The notes under the pieces are model-generated. The model was not told the origin of the DNA. It saw nothing but the letters and a program-made list of their open reading frames with translations, and did not search any database. From Roseateles asaccharophilus (GTDB lineage: Bacteria; Pseudomonadota; Gammaproteobacteria; Burkholderiales; Burkholderiaceae_C), in NCBI RefSeq assembly GCF_004362405.1, contig NZ_SNXE01000004.1, positions 37,964 through 101,963 of the forward strand: DNA of 64,000 nucleotides, given 5' to 3'. The translations under genes and the position numbers were made by a program. Shown in pieces: positions 19,308 through 29,545 of this stretch (positions within the stretch are counted from its first letter, which is position 1; every line of letters begins with the position of its first letter).

Positions 19308-20618
19308 GTGCTGCCCTTGACTACAAGCCTCCTGCTGATTGCCCTCCTGATTGCCTGCAGCGCCTTCTTCTCGATGGCGGAGCTTTCGCTGGCGGCCTCG
19401 CGGCGCCTCAAGCTCCAGCAACTGCTCGACGATGGAGATGCAAGGGCGGCGCGGGTGATCGCGGTACAGGAGCAGCCGGGGCACTATTTCACCGTGGTCC
19501 AGATCGGTGTGAACACCGTGGCCATCTTGGGCGGTATCGTGGGCGAGGGCGCGTTCACGCCCCACTTCGCCGGCCTGCTGGCCTATGTGCTGCCCGAGGA
19601 GCAGGCCCAGAATCTGGGCTTTGCCCTATCCTTCATGTGCATCACGGCGCTCTTCATCGTGATGGCCGATCTGGTGCCCAAGCGCCTGTCCATGAATGAG
19701 CCCGAGCGCGTGGCCCTGGCCCTGATCGGTCCCATGTCGGGCCTGGTGACCCTGCTCAAGCCCCTGTCCTGGGGCTTCAACGCCATCAGCGATCTGCTGC
19801 TGCGCCTGATGGGCCAGCCCGCGGCGCGTGATAACAGCATCACCCACCACGATATCCTGGCCATGACCGAGGCCGGCAATCTCGCCGGCGTGGTGGCCGA
19901 TGCCGAGCAGCAGGTGATCGAGAACGTGTTCGAGCTGGACACGCGCACGGTGGAGAGTGCGATGACCACGCGCGAGCGCATCGTCTTCCTGAACCTGGAT
20001 GAGGACGATGCCCTGATCCGCACCCGCATCGCGGAGTCGCCGCACAGCACCTATCTGGTCTGCGACGGCGAGATCGACCGGGTGGCGGGCTATGTGGATT
20101 CCACCGATCTCTTCCAGCGCGTGCTGCGCGAGGAGGCCATCAATCTGCGCACCTGTGCCGATCTGGTGAAGAAGGTGCTGATCGTGCCCGACCGCCTGAC
20201 CCTGGCCGAGGTGCTGGTTCAGTTCCGCGAGAAGCTCGAAGACTTTGCCGTCATCGTCAACGAGTACAGCCTGGTGGTGGGTGTGATCACGCTCAATGAT
20301 GTGATGAGCACCGTGATGGGCTCGCTCGTGGCCAGCCATGACGAGGAACAGATCGTGCGCCGCGAGGACGGCAGCTTCCTGGCCGATGGCGTGACACCCA
20401 TCCCCGATGTGCAGCGCGCGCTGGAGATCGAGGCCTGGCCGCATGCGGGCCAGTACGACACCCTGGCCGGCTTCCTGATGGTCATGCTGCGCCGCATTCC
20501 GCGCCGCACCGACCAGGTGCAGTGGGAGGGCTGGCGCTTTGAGGTGGTGGACGTGGACAGCCACCGCGTGGATCAGGTGATGATCACCCGCGTGCAGCCG
20601 GAAAGCCGTGCGGGCTAA
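19308..20618 (+). CDS. CNNM/CorC-type membrane protein (hemolysin C family)
   Basis: 436 aa. The N-terminal CNNM/DUF21 transmembrane domain (about 1-185) contains the FFSMAELSLAASRRLKLQQL signature and ITALFIVMADLVPKRLS. A CBS pair (about 205-330) and a C-terminal CorC_HlyC domain (about 350-430) follow. These proteins are linked to Mg2+/Co2+ efflux or tolerance; the name hemolysin is historical. The start is GTG 19308, or possibly a TTG at 19317; a TACACT -10-like hexamer lies at 19281-19286. It separates zipA from ligA. Confidence 0.87.
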   Translation: MLPLTTSLLLIALLIACSAFFSMAELSLAASRRLKLQQLLDDGDARAARVIAVQEQPGHYFTVVQIGVNTVAILGGIVGEGAFTPHFAGLLAYVLPEEQAQNLGFALSFMCITALFIVMADLVPKRLSMNEPERVALALIGPMSGLVTLLKPLSWGFNAISDLLLRLMGQPAARDNSITHHDILAMTEAGNLAGVVADAEQQVIENVFELDTRTVESAMTTRERIVFLNLDEDDALIRTRIAESPHSTYLVCDGEIDRVAGYVDSTDLFQRVLREEAINLRTCADLVKKVLIVPDRLTLAEVLVQFREKLEDFAVIVNEYSLVVGVITLNDVMSTVMGSLVASHDEEQIVRREDGSFLADGVTPIPDVQRALEIEAWPHAGQYDTLAGFLMVMLRRIPRRTDQVQWEGWRFEVVDVDSHRVDQVMITRVQPESRAG

Positions 20619-20625
20619 GTTCGCT

Positions 20626-22671
20626 TCAGCGCCCCAGCTCCTGGGGCGCAGTTTCGCCAAACAGAGAGGCACGGAACTCCGGTGCCGTACCGCCTTGCTC
20701 GCCGTGGGCCCACATCAGCAAGGCCTCTGAGGACATGGGGCGGGCATAGAGGTAGCCCTGCAGCTCATCGCAGCCCAGCTTGACCAGCCATTTCTGCTGG
20801 CTCTCACGTTCGACACCCTCGGCGACCACTCGCAGATTCAGAGCGTGGGCCAGGCGCAGGATGGCATCCACCATGGTCAGGGCGCTGGAGTTGGTGTCGA
20901 TCTCGGCGACGAAGCTGCGGTCGATCTTGAGCTCCTTGGCCGGTAGCTGGCGCAGATAGGCCAGGCTGGAGTAGCCGGTGCCGAAATCGTCGATAGAGAG
21001 ATGCACACCCAAGTCGCCCAGGGCGCGGAAGGTTTCCTGGGTGGCATGGGTGTCCTCCATGGCCACCGACTCGGTGATCTCGCAGGTCAGCAAGGAGGGC
21101 TGGATGCGGTTTTCCTGCAATGCCGTGCTGATGCGCTCGACGATATCCGCCTGACGCATCTGCTGGGCCGAGAGGTTGATGGCCAAGCGCATGCGCAAGC
21201 CCTGCTCGCGCCAGGATCGGGCCTGCAGGCAGGCGGCCTTGATCACCCAGTTGCCCAGATCCCGCATCAGCCCAAAGCGCTCGGCGATGGGGATGAAGAC
21301 CGCGGGCGAAATGACCCCGCGACTGGGGTGATTCCAGCGCAGCAGGGCCTCGGCCGCCGTGATCTGGCCGCTGCGCGCATCGATCTTGGGTTGGAAATAG
21401 AGTTGCAGCGCATCGCGTTCAATGGCCTGGCGCAGCTCGGCCAGCAGCTCGATCTGCGCCCGGGAGTCGCCGTCCATGCTGCGGTCGTAGAAGCTGAAGC
21501 TGGAACCACCCAGGCGCTTGGCTTGCTGGGCGGCGAGCTCGGCACAGGCCAGCAGGCGGCTGGCGGCCCCGTGTTCGGGATAGAAGGCAATGCCGGCCGA
21601 ACAGGACAGGGAGATGGCCCGCCCCCCCGAGGCAAAGGGCTGGGACAAGAGCTGTAGCAGGCGCCGTGCCCGTGCGCCCACCTGCTCCATATCGCCGGCC
21701 TGAGGTATCAGCAGGGCAAACTCATCGGCGCTCACCCGTCCGACGAATTCGTCCTTGGCGCATTCACGACGCAGGCGCTCGGCCGTCTCACGCAGCAGGG
21801 TGTCGCCCAGCTCGTGGCCGAAGGCCGTGTTCACCGAGCGAAAACCATCGAGATTGAAGACCATTGCGGCCATGGGAATGCCGCTGCGGTCGGCCTGCAT
21901 GGCCTGCAGTGCCAGCTGCTGCTCGACGCCATGGCGGCTGGCCAGCTCGGTCAGCGGATCCAGCAGCTGCTGGCGGCGCAAGGTATCGGCCGCAGTGCGG
22001 GCGGCCATGCCATGCCGCAGGGCCAGCTTGAGCACCAGGGCCAGGGCCAGGGGCACGGTGAGCAGCAGCCACAGCAGGTCGGCCTGCAGCCACGCTGCGG
22101 GTGCCGGTGCGCTCAGCGGGGCCAGAGCAGGCGGGCCGATCAGCAAGACGGGCAGACTCAGGGCCGCCAAGGCCGGCCATGAGAGCTTGCCCAGAACCGG
22201 ATAGCGCTGGCGCTGGCGCAGCAGCAGCAGCCCCAGGCTCTGCAGAAAAGCCAGCAGCAGGGGCCAGAGCCAGTCTTTGGGACTTGCCGGCCAGGCCTGG
22301 GGTTCAGCCAGCAGACGCGGCAGCAGGGCTGCCATGCACAGGGCCAGGCTGCTGAGCAGGGCCAGGGCCAGTCGTGCAGCATGGCCCGATTTCACCGATG
22401 TATTCGCCCGCGCCATGGACACGGCGGCTATGCAGGCCAGGGCGGCCAGGGCGGCCAGGCCCAGCGCCTTCCATCCCTGGCCCTGCTGCGGCAGGGGCAG
22501 CCCCAGCCACAATGGCCACCACAGGGCCAGGCTCAGCAGCAGGGTGCCCGCCGCGGTGCCCAGCCGGCTTTCATGGGGAAGCCTGTCAAGGGCCAGGGCA
22601 CCCAGCCAAGCCAGCCAGAGGCTGAGCGCGAGGCAGATGAGTTGCGGGACGAGGGGGCTGGCATCTGGCAT
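20626..22671 (-). CDS. Membrane GGDEF-EAL protein, GGDEF degenerate
   Basis: 681-aa cyclic-di-GMP protein. The N-terminal 220 residues form about six to seven membrane segments without a recognised sensor. The GGDEF domain (about 235-400) carries SADEF (VGRVSADEFALL) in place of GGDEF, so diguanylate cyclase activity is doubtful. The EAL domain (about 415-660) is intact: EALLRW, NLSAQQ, EITES, DDFGTGYSSL, KIDRSFV and EGVE are all present. It is probably a phosphodiesterase with a regulatory, perhaps GTP-binding, GGDEF. The gene is inserted antiparallel between the CorC-type gene and ligA. Confidence 0.9.
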   Translation of the reverse strand: MPDASPLVPQLICLALSLWLAWLGALALDRLPHESRLGTAAGTLLLSLALWWPLWLGLPLPQQGQGWKALGLAALAALACIAAVSMARANTSVKSGHAARLALALLSSLALCMAALLPRLLAEPQAWPASPKDWLWPLLLAFLQSLGLLLLRQRQRYPVLGKLSWPALAALSLPVLLIGPPALAPLSAPAPAAWLQADLLWLLLTVPLALALVLKLALRHGMAARTAADTLRRQQLLDPLTELASRHGVEQQLALQAMQADRSGIPMAAMVFNLDGFRSVNTAFGHELGDTLLRETAERLRRECAKDEFVGRVSADEFALLIPQAGDMEQVGARARRLLQLLSQPFASGGRAISLSCSAGIAFYPEHGAASRLLACAELAAQQAKRLGGSSFSFYDRSMDGDSRAQIELLAELRQAIERDALQLYFQPKIDARSGQITAAEALLRWNHPSRGVISPAVFIPIAERFGLMRDLGNWVIKAACLQARSWREQGLRMRLAINLSAQQMRQADIVERISTALQENRIQPSLLTCEITESVAMEDTHATQETFRALGDLGVHLSIDDFGTGYSSLAYLRQLPAKELKIDRSFVAEIDTNSSALTMVDAILRLAHALNLRVVAEGVERESQQKWLVKLGCDELQGYLYARPMSSEALLMWAHGEQGGTAPEFRASLFGETAPQELGR
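20629..20649. terminator. Hairpin between convergent CorC-type and GGDEF-EAL genes
   Basis: Perfect 9-bp stem GCGCCCCAG / CTGGGGCGC with a CTC loop, 11 bp after the CorC-type stop. It also encodes the last residues of the GGDEF-EAL protein. The following T tract (AGTTTCG) is weak, so termination efficiency is uncertain. Confidence 0.45.
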
Positions 22672-22763
22672 GAGTGCGGGCGCCGACGGGGAGTTGGCTG
22701 CAGTCTAGCCCCAGAAACGGCCCGAGCTCAGCTGTGATTTGCCCTTGGCAGGGTGCAGCGTGA

Positions 22764-24854
<2,091 letters not shown>

Positions 24855-24870
24855 GGCTGGCTGGGCGGGC

Positions 24871-25767
24871 TCAGGAACCGCCCAGCGCGGCCGGCTGAGC
24901 GCGCAGCTTCAGCAGCCCCAGGGCCAGGGCCGTGCCCAGCAGCACGATGGCGCAGCCGCCGGCCATGGTCCAGGTAAAGGCTTCGGACAGGAACAGCCAG
25001 CCCCAGACCACGGCAAAGCCGGGGATCAGAAAGGTCACGGCAATGGTGTTGCTGGGGCCGATGCGGCTCATCAGCCGGAAGTAGAGGATGTAGGCCACGC
25101 CGGTGCACAGCAGGGCCAGGCCGGCTGCGGCAGCCCAGGCGCCGGCGCTGGGCAGGGCTTCGGGGCGCAGCCACAGGGCCGGGCCGGCCAGCAGCAGGGC
25201 GGCGCTGAACTGGCTGCCCGTGGCAACCGCCAGGGGGCTGCATGCGCTCAGCTGCCGTTTGGTGTAGCTGGCCGCAATGCCATAGCACAAGGTGGCCAGC
25301 AGGCAAGCCAGCACCGCCCAGCCGCTGCCGCCCGGCTTGAAGCTGGCTTGCTCCCAGGCCAGGAAAACCACGCCGGCAAAACCCAGTGCCAGTCCCATGA
25401 TGCGGCTGCCGTTTAGACCCTGGCCCAGCCAGATCCAGGCCACGATGGCGCCCCATAAGGGCGTGGTGGCATTGAGGATGCTGGACAGGCCGGCGCTGAT
25501 GGACAGGGCCGCATAGCTGTAGAGGGCAAAGGGCAGGGCGCTGTTGAGCAGGCCCACCACCAGCAGCGCGCGCCAGTACTGCCTCAGCTCCCCCAGGCCC
25601 TGGCGCATTGCCAGCAGGGGCAGCAGCAGCAAGCTGGCGCCGGCCACCCGCAGCGCCGCCAGCGGTATGGCACCAAACTCATGGGCGCCCAGGCGCATGA
25701 ACAGGAAGGACGCCCCCCAGATGGCGGCCAGCAGCAGCAGCTCGCCCAGATCCAGACGCTTGATCAT
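24871..25767 (-). CDS. EamA/DMT-family transporter
   Basis: 298-aa integral membrane protein with ten predicted helices in two EamA repeats (about 10-140 and 150-285). The characteristic AAIWGASFLFMRLGAHEFGAI opens the first repeat. Substrates of this superfamily (amino acids, nucleobases, toxic metabolites) cannot be deduced from sequence. It overlaps ogt by 4 bp (ATGA) and is the last gene of the ada-alkA/ogt operon; co-transcription with alkylation repair may be incidental or reflect export of a damaging metabolite (inference). Confidence 0.85.
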   Translation of the reverse strand: MIKRLDLGELLLLAAIWGASFLFMRLGAHEFGAIPLAALRVAGASLLLLPLLAMRQGLGELRQYWRALLVVGLLNSALPFALYSYAALSISAGLSSILNATTPLWGAIVAWIWLGQGLNGSRIMGLALGFAGVVFLAWEQASFKPGGSGWAVLACLLATLCYGIAASYTKRQLSACSPLAVATGSQFSAALLLAGPALWLRPEALPSAGAWAAAAGLALLCTGVAYILYFRLMSRIGPSNTIAVTFLIPGFAVVWGWLFLSEAFTWTMAGGCAIVLLGTALALGLLKLRAQPAALGGS

Positions 25768-26276
25768 GCGACGCGCCGCTCCGCTTGGAAGTGCGCGCCC
25801 TCCAGGCGCAGCAGCGCCTGCTTTCGCGCCAGTCCACCGGCATAGCCGGTGAGCCTGCCCCGGCTGCCCAGCACGCGATGGCAGGGGATCAAGATGCTGA
25901 TGGGGTTGCGGCCCACGGCGGCGCCCAGGGCCCGTGCTGCCTGGGGGCGCCCCAGTTGCCGGGCCAGTTCGCCGTAGCGGCGGCTATGGCCGGGCGGGAT
26001 CTCCAGCAGGCTCATCCAGACCGTGCGCTGGAAGACCGTGCCCTGCGGGTCCAGGGGAATGCCGTCCAGGGCCAGGCCTTGCCCCGCGAAATAGGCGTCC
26101 AGGCGCGCCTGAAGGGTTGAGCGCCAGGGGTGGTCGGGCTGGGGCCGCGCCGCCAGGGTGCCAGGGTGGTGGCGCTGGGCATCAAACCACAGGCCACGCA
26201 GCCCGCTCTCGCCCACCAGGGCGCTCAAGGGGCCCAGGGGCGTGTCCAGGCGAAATTGCTGCAACTCGGGGTTCAT
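25764..26276 (-). CDS. ogt: Methylated-DNA-protein-cysteine methyltransferase
   Basis: Suicide repair enzyme that accepts the methyl group from O6-methylguanine. The acceptor cysteine is in NPISILIPCHRVLGSRGRLTGYAGG (PCHR, about residue 138). The upstream helix-turn-helix with the arginine finger (RRYGELARQLGRPQAARALGAAVG) is present. At 170 aa it is a stand-alone Ogt-type protein. The start ATG overlaps the stop of the Ada-AlkA gene (TGATG). AAGGA repeats just upstream could serve as its ribosome binding site. Confidence 0.94.
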   Translation of the reverse strand: MNPELQQFRLDTPLGPLSALVGESGLRGLWFDAQRHHPGTLAARPQPDHPWRSTLQARLDAYFAGQGLALDGIPLDPQGTVFQRTVWMSLLEIPPGHSRRYGELARQLGRPQAARALGAAVGRNPISILIPCHRVLGSRGRLTGYAGGLARKQALLRLEGAHFQAERRVA

Positions 26277-27784
26277 CACTTGTCCTTGTCCTTGTCCTTG
26301 ATGGGGCGTGACGCCATGGCGGCCTGGCGCCAGAGCTGGAGCACCGCATAGCTCCGATAGGGCTGCCAGTCTTGAGGCATGGTGCCGGCGGGCAGCTCGG
26401 CCAGCTGCTTGCGTAGCACCACATCGCCGGGGGGAAAGACGTCCGGCCAGCTCCAGCCGCGCATCAGCATATAGGCGGCCGTCCAGGGGCCGATGCCGGG
26501 CAGGGCCACCAGCTCGGCATGCGCGGCCTCGAACTCGGCCTGGCCGCCGGCCTCGCCCGCATAGCGCAGCCGGGGCCATGCGCGGGCCAGGGCGATCAGG
26601 GCCTCGGCGCGGCGGCGGATGATGCCCAGCTCGGCAATGGCCTCCACCGGCGCCTGAGCAATGGTTTCGGGCAAGGGAAAGAGCCGGTCCACGCCGGGCG
26701 CGGCCTGGCCGGCATCCAGCGACGTGCCGAAGCGCTGCACAAAGCGCGCGCCCAGGGTGCGGGCCGCGGCCACCGTGACCTGCTGGCCCAGCACGGCACG
26801 CACGGCCAGCTCGAAGCGGTCGGTGCAGCCGGCTAGGCGCAGGCCCGGCGTGGTCTCGGCCAGATCGCCCAGGCGGGTGTCGATGGCGGCGGGTTCGGCA
26901 TCCAGGTCCAGCCAGCGCCGCACCAGGGGAATCAGGCTGGCGGCCGTGCCCCAGACCGCCGCGCAGGGCGAGAGCAGCAGCACCGGCTGGGCCGTGTCGA
27001 AACGCACGACCACGCGCCCGGCATGCACCCGCCCGCCATGGCGGATGCGCAGGCTGCGGCTGACCGTGCGCTGAGCCAGGTCCACCGTCTCGATACCGGG
27101 AATGGCTCGCGCCGCCAAAAACTCCAGCAGGGCCTCCACCGCATAGGGCGGGCGGTACGCCAGGCGCAGGGCCGGTTCACCGCAGGCGGTGGCCACCGGC
27201 GGGGCGCCGCGGCGCAGGGCCGAGGGTTGCAGCCGGTACTGCTCCACAAAGGCGGCGTTGAAGCGCCGCAGGCTGCGAAAGCCCGCGGCCGCCGCCACCT
27301 CGGTGATGGGCTGGGCGCTGTCGGCCAGCAGTTGCTTGGCCAGGAGCAGGCGGCGGGTCTGCAGGTATTGCAGGGGCGAGACGCCGTGCTCGGCCGCGAA
27401 GATGCGGCGCAGATGCCGGTCGCTGATGCCCAGGCGCCGCGCCAGGTCTTCCACCGACTCGCTCTCGCCGCCCTCCAGCAGGGCGGCAGCCTGGCGGGCC
27501 AGGGTGCGGGAGGCGTCCATCACGCTCCAGCGCAGGGGGGCGGCCGGCGCCATCTCGGGACGGCACTTCAGGCAGGGGCGGAACTGTGCCGCTTCGGCCT
27601 GGGCCGCGCTGGCAAAGAAGCGGCAGTTGTCGCGGCGGGGCGTGCGAACCCGACAGACCGGCCGGCAGTAGATGCCTGTGGAGGTGACGCCGACAAACCA
27701 CAGGCCGTCAAAGCGGGCATCGCGCGCCTGCAGCGCCGGGTAGCAATGCTCGGGGTCCAGGGCAGGGGAGTCGCTCGCGTCCAT
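26276..27784 (-). CDS. Ada-AlkA fusion: regulator and 3-methyladenine glycosylase
   Basis: 502-aa fusion. Residues 10-75 form the Ada zinc domain with four Cys ligands (YCRPVCRVRTPRRDNCRFF...CLKC); Cys in GIYCRPVC would take methyl from phosphotriesters. Residues 90-185 are an AraC-type helix-turn-helix pair (VEDLARRLGISDRHLRRIF; PITEVAAAAGFRSLRRFNAAF). Residues 200-490 are an AlkA-type HhH-GPD glycosylase with PGIGPWTAAYMLMRGW and the catalytic Asp in PPGDVVLRK. It can therefore sense methylation, activate transcription and excise alkylated bases. It lacks the O6-methyltransferase domain, which the next gene supplies. The C-terminus is the repeat KDKDKDK. Confidence 0.93.
   Translation of the reverse strand: MDASDSPALDPEHCYPALQARDARFDGLWFVGVTSTGIYCRPVCRVRTPRRDNCRFFASAAQAEAAQFRPCLKCRPEMAPAAPLRWSVMDASRTLARQAAALLEGGESESVEDLARRLGISDRHLRRIFAAEHGVSPLQYLQTRRLLLAKQLLADSAQPITEVAAAAGFRSLRRFNAAFVEQYRLQPSALRRGAPPVATACGEPALRLAYRPPYAVEALLEFLAARAIPGIETVDLAQRTVSRSLRIRHGGRVHAGRVVVRFDTAQPVLLLSPCAAVWGTAASLIPLVRRWLDLDAEPAAIDTRLGDLAETTPGLRLAGCTDRFELAVRAVLGQQVTVAAARTLGARFVQRFGTSLDAGQAAPGVDRLFPLPETIAQAPVEAIAELGIIRRRAEALIALARAWPRLRYAGEAGGQAEFEAAHAELVALPGIGPWTAAYMLMRGWSWPDVFPPGDVVLRKQLAELPAGTMPQDWQPYRSYAVLQLWRQAAMASRPIKDKDKDK
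26279..26299 (-). repeat. Hexanucleotide repeat (AAGGAC) at the ada-alkA/ogt junction
   Basis: On the minus strand AAGGAC occurs three times followed by AAG, encoding KDKDKDK just before the TGA. Each unit contains AAGGA, a Shine-Dalgarno-like core; the last lies 6 nt from the ogt ATG. Copy-number change would keep frame. Confidence 0.85.
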
Positions 27785-27856
27785 GATGGCTTCATCATAG
27801 GCGCGACCCGAGGGGCGGACTGGCCGGATCCGGACATCTCGTCCGGCCGCTCCTCC

Positions 27857-28618
27857 TCAGGGGCGCAGGTACTGCTGCTGCAATTTGGCCACGCTGCCGT
27901 CCGCCTGCAGCTGCTGATAGGCCTGGACCCAGCGCTGGGCCTCGACCTCCGAGAGCGCCAGGGAGGCGCCCATATAGAGCGTGGCCTCGCCCAGGGTGGC
28001 GTGCACCTGGAATCGCTGGCGCTCGTAGCCGTACTCATCGATGGCGGCATTGAGCATCGGCGCGCCGGCATAGATCGCGCTGATGGCATCGATGTGCAGC
28101 AGACGCAGCAAGTCCTTGTAGTCCCGCGCTTCAATCACCTCGGCAAATCCCTCGGCGCGCAGATTGTTGATGATGGGTGAGCCGCGGAGCACGCCCACGC
28201 GCTGCGTGCGCAGCTGCTCCAGGGTTTGTGCGGGGCGTCCGCTCAGGCCCACCAGGCTGTAGCGCACCGTCATCAGGGGCACCAGCCAGCGAAACTGTGT
28301 CTCGCGGTCCGGTGTGCGGGCCAGGGGAAAGATGCCGTAGTGCTGACCTTCTCGCGTCATCTTCACGGCCCGCGCCCAGGGGTAATAGCTGACTTCGGCG
28401 GGCCGGCCGAGTTTCTCCGCCATGCGGATGGCGAGCTCGTGGGCGTAGCCCTGCGCGCCCTTGGGGCCGACCCAGGCGAAGGGTGGCAGATCCCCGGCCA
28501 CCCAGGCCAGCCCGCGCTCGGGTGCGGGCAACGGGTCGCGGGCTTCGGCAGGGCCCGAGATCAGACCCAGCCCCAGCATCACCAGGGCCAGGCGCTGTGC
28601 AAGCCGGAATCGATTCAT
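27857..28618 (-). CDS. Periplasmic solute-binding protein (SBP family 3-like)
   Basis: 253-aa protein with an N-terminal signal peptide (MNRFRLAQRLALVMLGLGL, cleavage near AEA-RD). The mature part resembles type 3 solute-binding proteins: YAHELAIRMAEKLG, YYPWARAVKMTREGQHYGIFPLARTP. The ATG at 28618 is preferred over an upstream TTG. No permease or ATPase gene adjoins it, so it may serve as a sensor protein or work with a remote transporter. It follows the response regulator by about 106 bp on the same strand. The ligand is unknown. Confidence 0.8.
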   Translation of the reverse strand: MNRFRLAQRLALVMLGLGLISGPAEARDPLPAPERGLAWVAGDLPPFAWVGPKGAQGYAHELAIRMAEKLGRPAEVSYYPWARAVKMTREGQHYGIFPLARTPDRETQFRWLVPLMTVRYSLVGLSGRPAQTLEQLRTQRVGVLRGSPIINNLRAEGFAEVIEARDYKDLLRLLHIDAISAIYAGAPMLNAAIDEYGYERQRFQVHATLGEATLYMGASLALSEVEAQRWVQAYQQLQADGSVAKLQQQYLRP

Positions 28619-28724
28619 GCCATGGCTCGGCAAGGACCGACCGGATCTGAGGCCGGTTGCGGGCCGCCAACTCCCCTATCGGCCGCAGTGTAGCGCCAGG
28701 CCCGATCCAGCCGCCAATCCCCGT

Positions 28725-29504
28725 CTACATGGACTTGAACAGGTGCACATAGGCCCGGCTGACCGGCAGTTCGCGCTCTTGGCCCCGCATGCGCAGGAAA
28801 AGGCGGCTGTTGGCATCGCGCCGGGTGCTGGCCAGATGGGCCATATTGATCAGTGTCGAGCGATGCACCTGCACGAACTGGTCCGGGTCCAGCTGGGGCA
28901 GCAAGTCCACGATGGGCGTGCGTATCAGGTACTCGGCCTCGGCCGTCTGCACCACCGTGTACTTGTCGTCGGCATGGAAGTAGAGCACCTGCTGCACATC
29001 GATCTGGTGGGTGATGTCGCCCTGGCTGGCCCGCAGCCAGCGCAGGCGGGGCGCGGCGCCGGAACCTGCGGCCGGGCCCTGGCTCAGGGCTTGCAGCGCC
29101 TGCAGGGCCTGGGCCAGCTGGGCGTCGCTGCCGCTCGTCGGCGGCTGTTCCATGCGGGCGCGCAGCCGCTCCACGCAACGGGCCAGTCGCTCCGTCTTGA
29201 GCGGCTTGAGCAGGTAGTCCAGGGCCGCCGTCTCGAAGGCCTGGACGGCGTACTCGTCATAGGCCGTGACGAAGACGACCCGGGTGTCGCCCTCGATGCC
29301 TTGCGCCACTTCCAGTCCGGTGAGTCCGGGCATCTGGATGTCCAGAAAGGCCAAGTCGGGCTGAAGCTCGTTGATCTGCGCCGCCGCTTCATCGCCGTTG
29401 CGGGCCATGGCAATGATCTGCAGCTCGGGCCAGAGCGTGGCGAGCTGGTTCTTGAGGTATTGGGCCAGATGGGGCTCGTCGTCGGCAATCAGGGCGCGGG
29501 GCAT
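28725..29504 (-). CDS. LytTR-family response regulator (AlgR-like)
   Basis: 259 aa. Receiver domain about 1-120 with the acidic pair in IADDEP, phospho-acceptor Asp in LAFLDIQMPG (about 54), Thr in VFVTAYDEYA and Lys in YLLKPL. An Ala/Gly/Pro linker leads to a LytTR DNA-binding domain (about 155-255: VQQVLYFHADDKYTVVQT...FVQVHRSTLINM). It lies 41 bp downstream of the LytS/AlgZ-type kinase gene, the same order as algZ-algR in Pseudomonas. AlgR regulates algC and minor pilins there; transfer of that role is inference. Confidence 0.88.
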   Translation of the reverse strand: MPRALIADDEPHLAQYLKNQLATLWPELQIIAMARNGDEAAAQINELQPDLAFLDIQMPGLTGLEVAQGIEGDTRVVFVTAYDEYAVQAFETAALDYLLKPLKTERLARCVERLRARMEQPPTSGSDAQLAQALQALQALSQGPAAGSGAAPRLRWLRASQGDITHQIDVQQVLYFHADDKYTVVQTAEAEYLIRTPIVDLLPQLDPDQFVQVHRSTLINMAHLASTRRDANSRLFLRMRGQERELPVSRAYVHLFKSM

Positions 29505-29545
29505 GGTCTCTTTGTTGTGGGAGGTGATGTGGTGTGGCGGCGGTC

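Noticed and set aside
24860-24886. Intrinsic terminator between ligA and the DMT transporter gene
   Set aside because: A 9-bp stem (GCTGGGCGG/CCGCCCAGC) is present, but no T tract follows on either strand.
27783-27798. Inverted repeat ATGATG-GCTT-CATCAT at the ada-alkA start as an operator
   Set aside because: It includes the start codon and is a simple CAT/ATG repeat; no known Ada box is present, so chance is likely.
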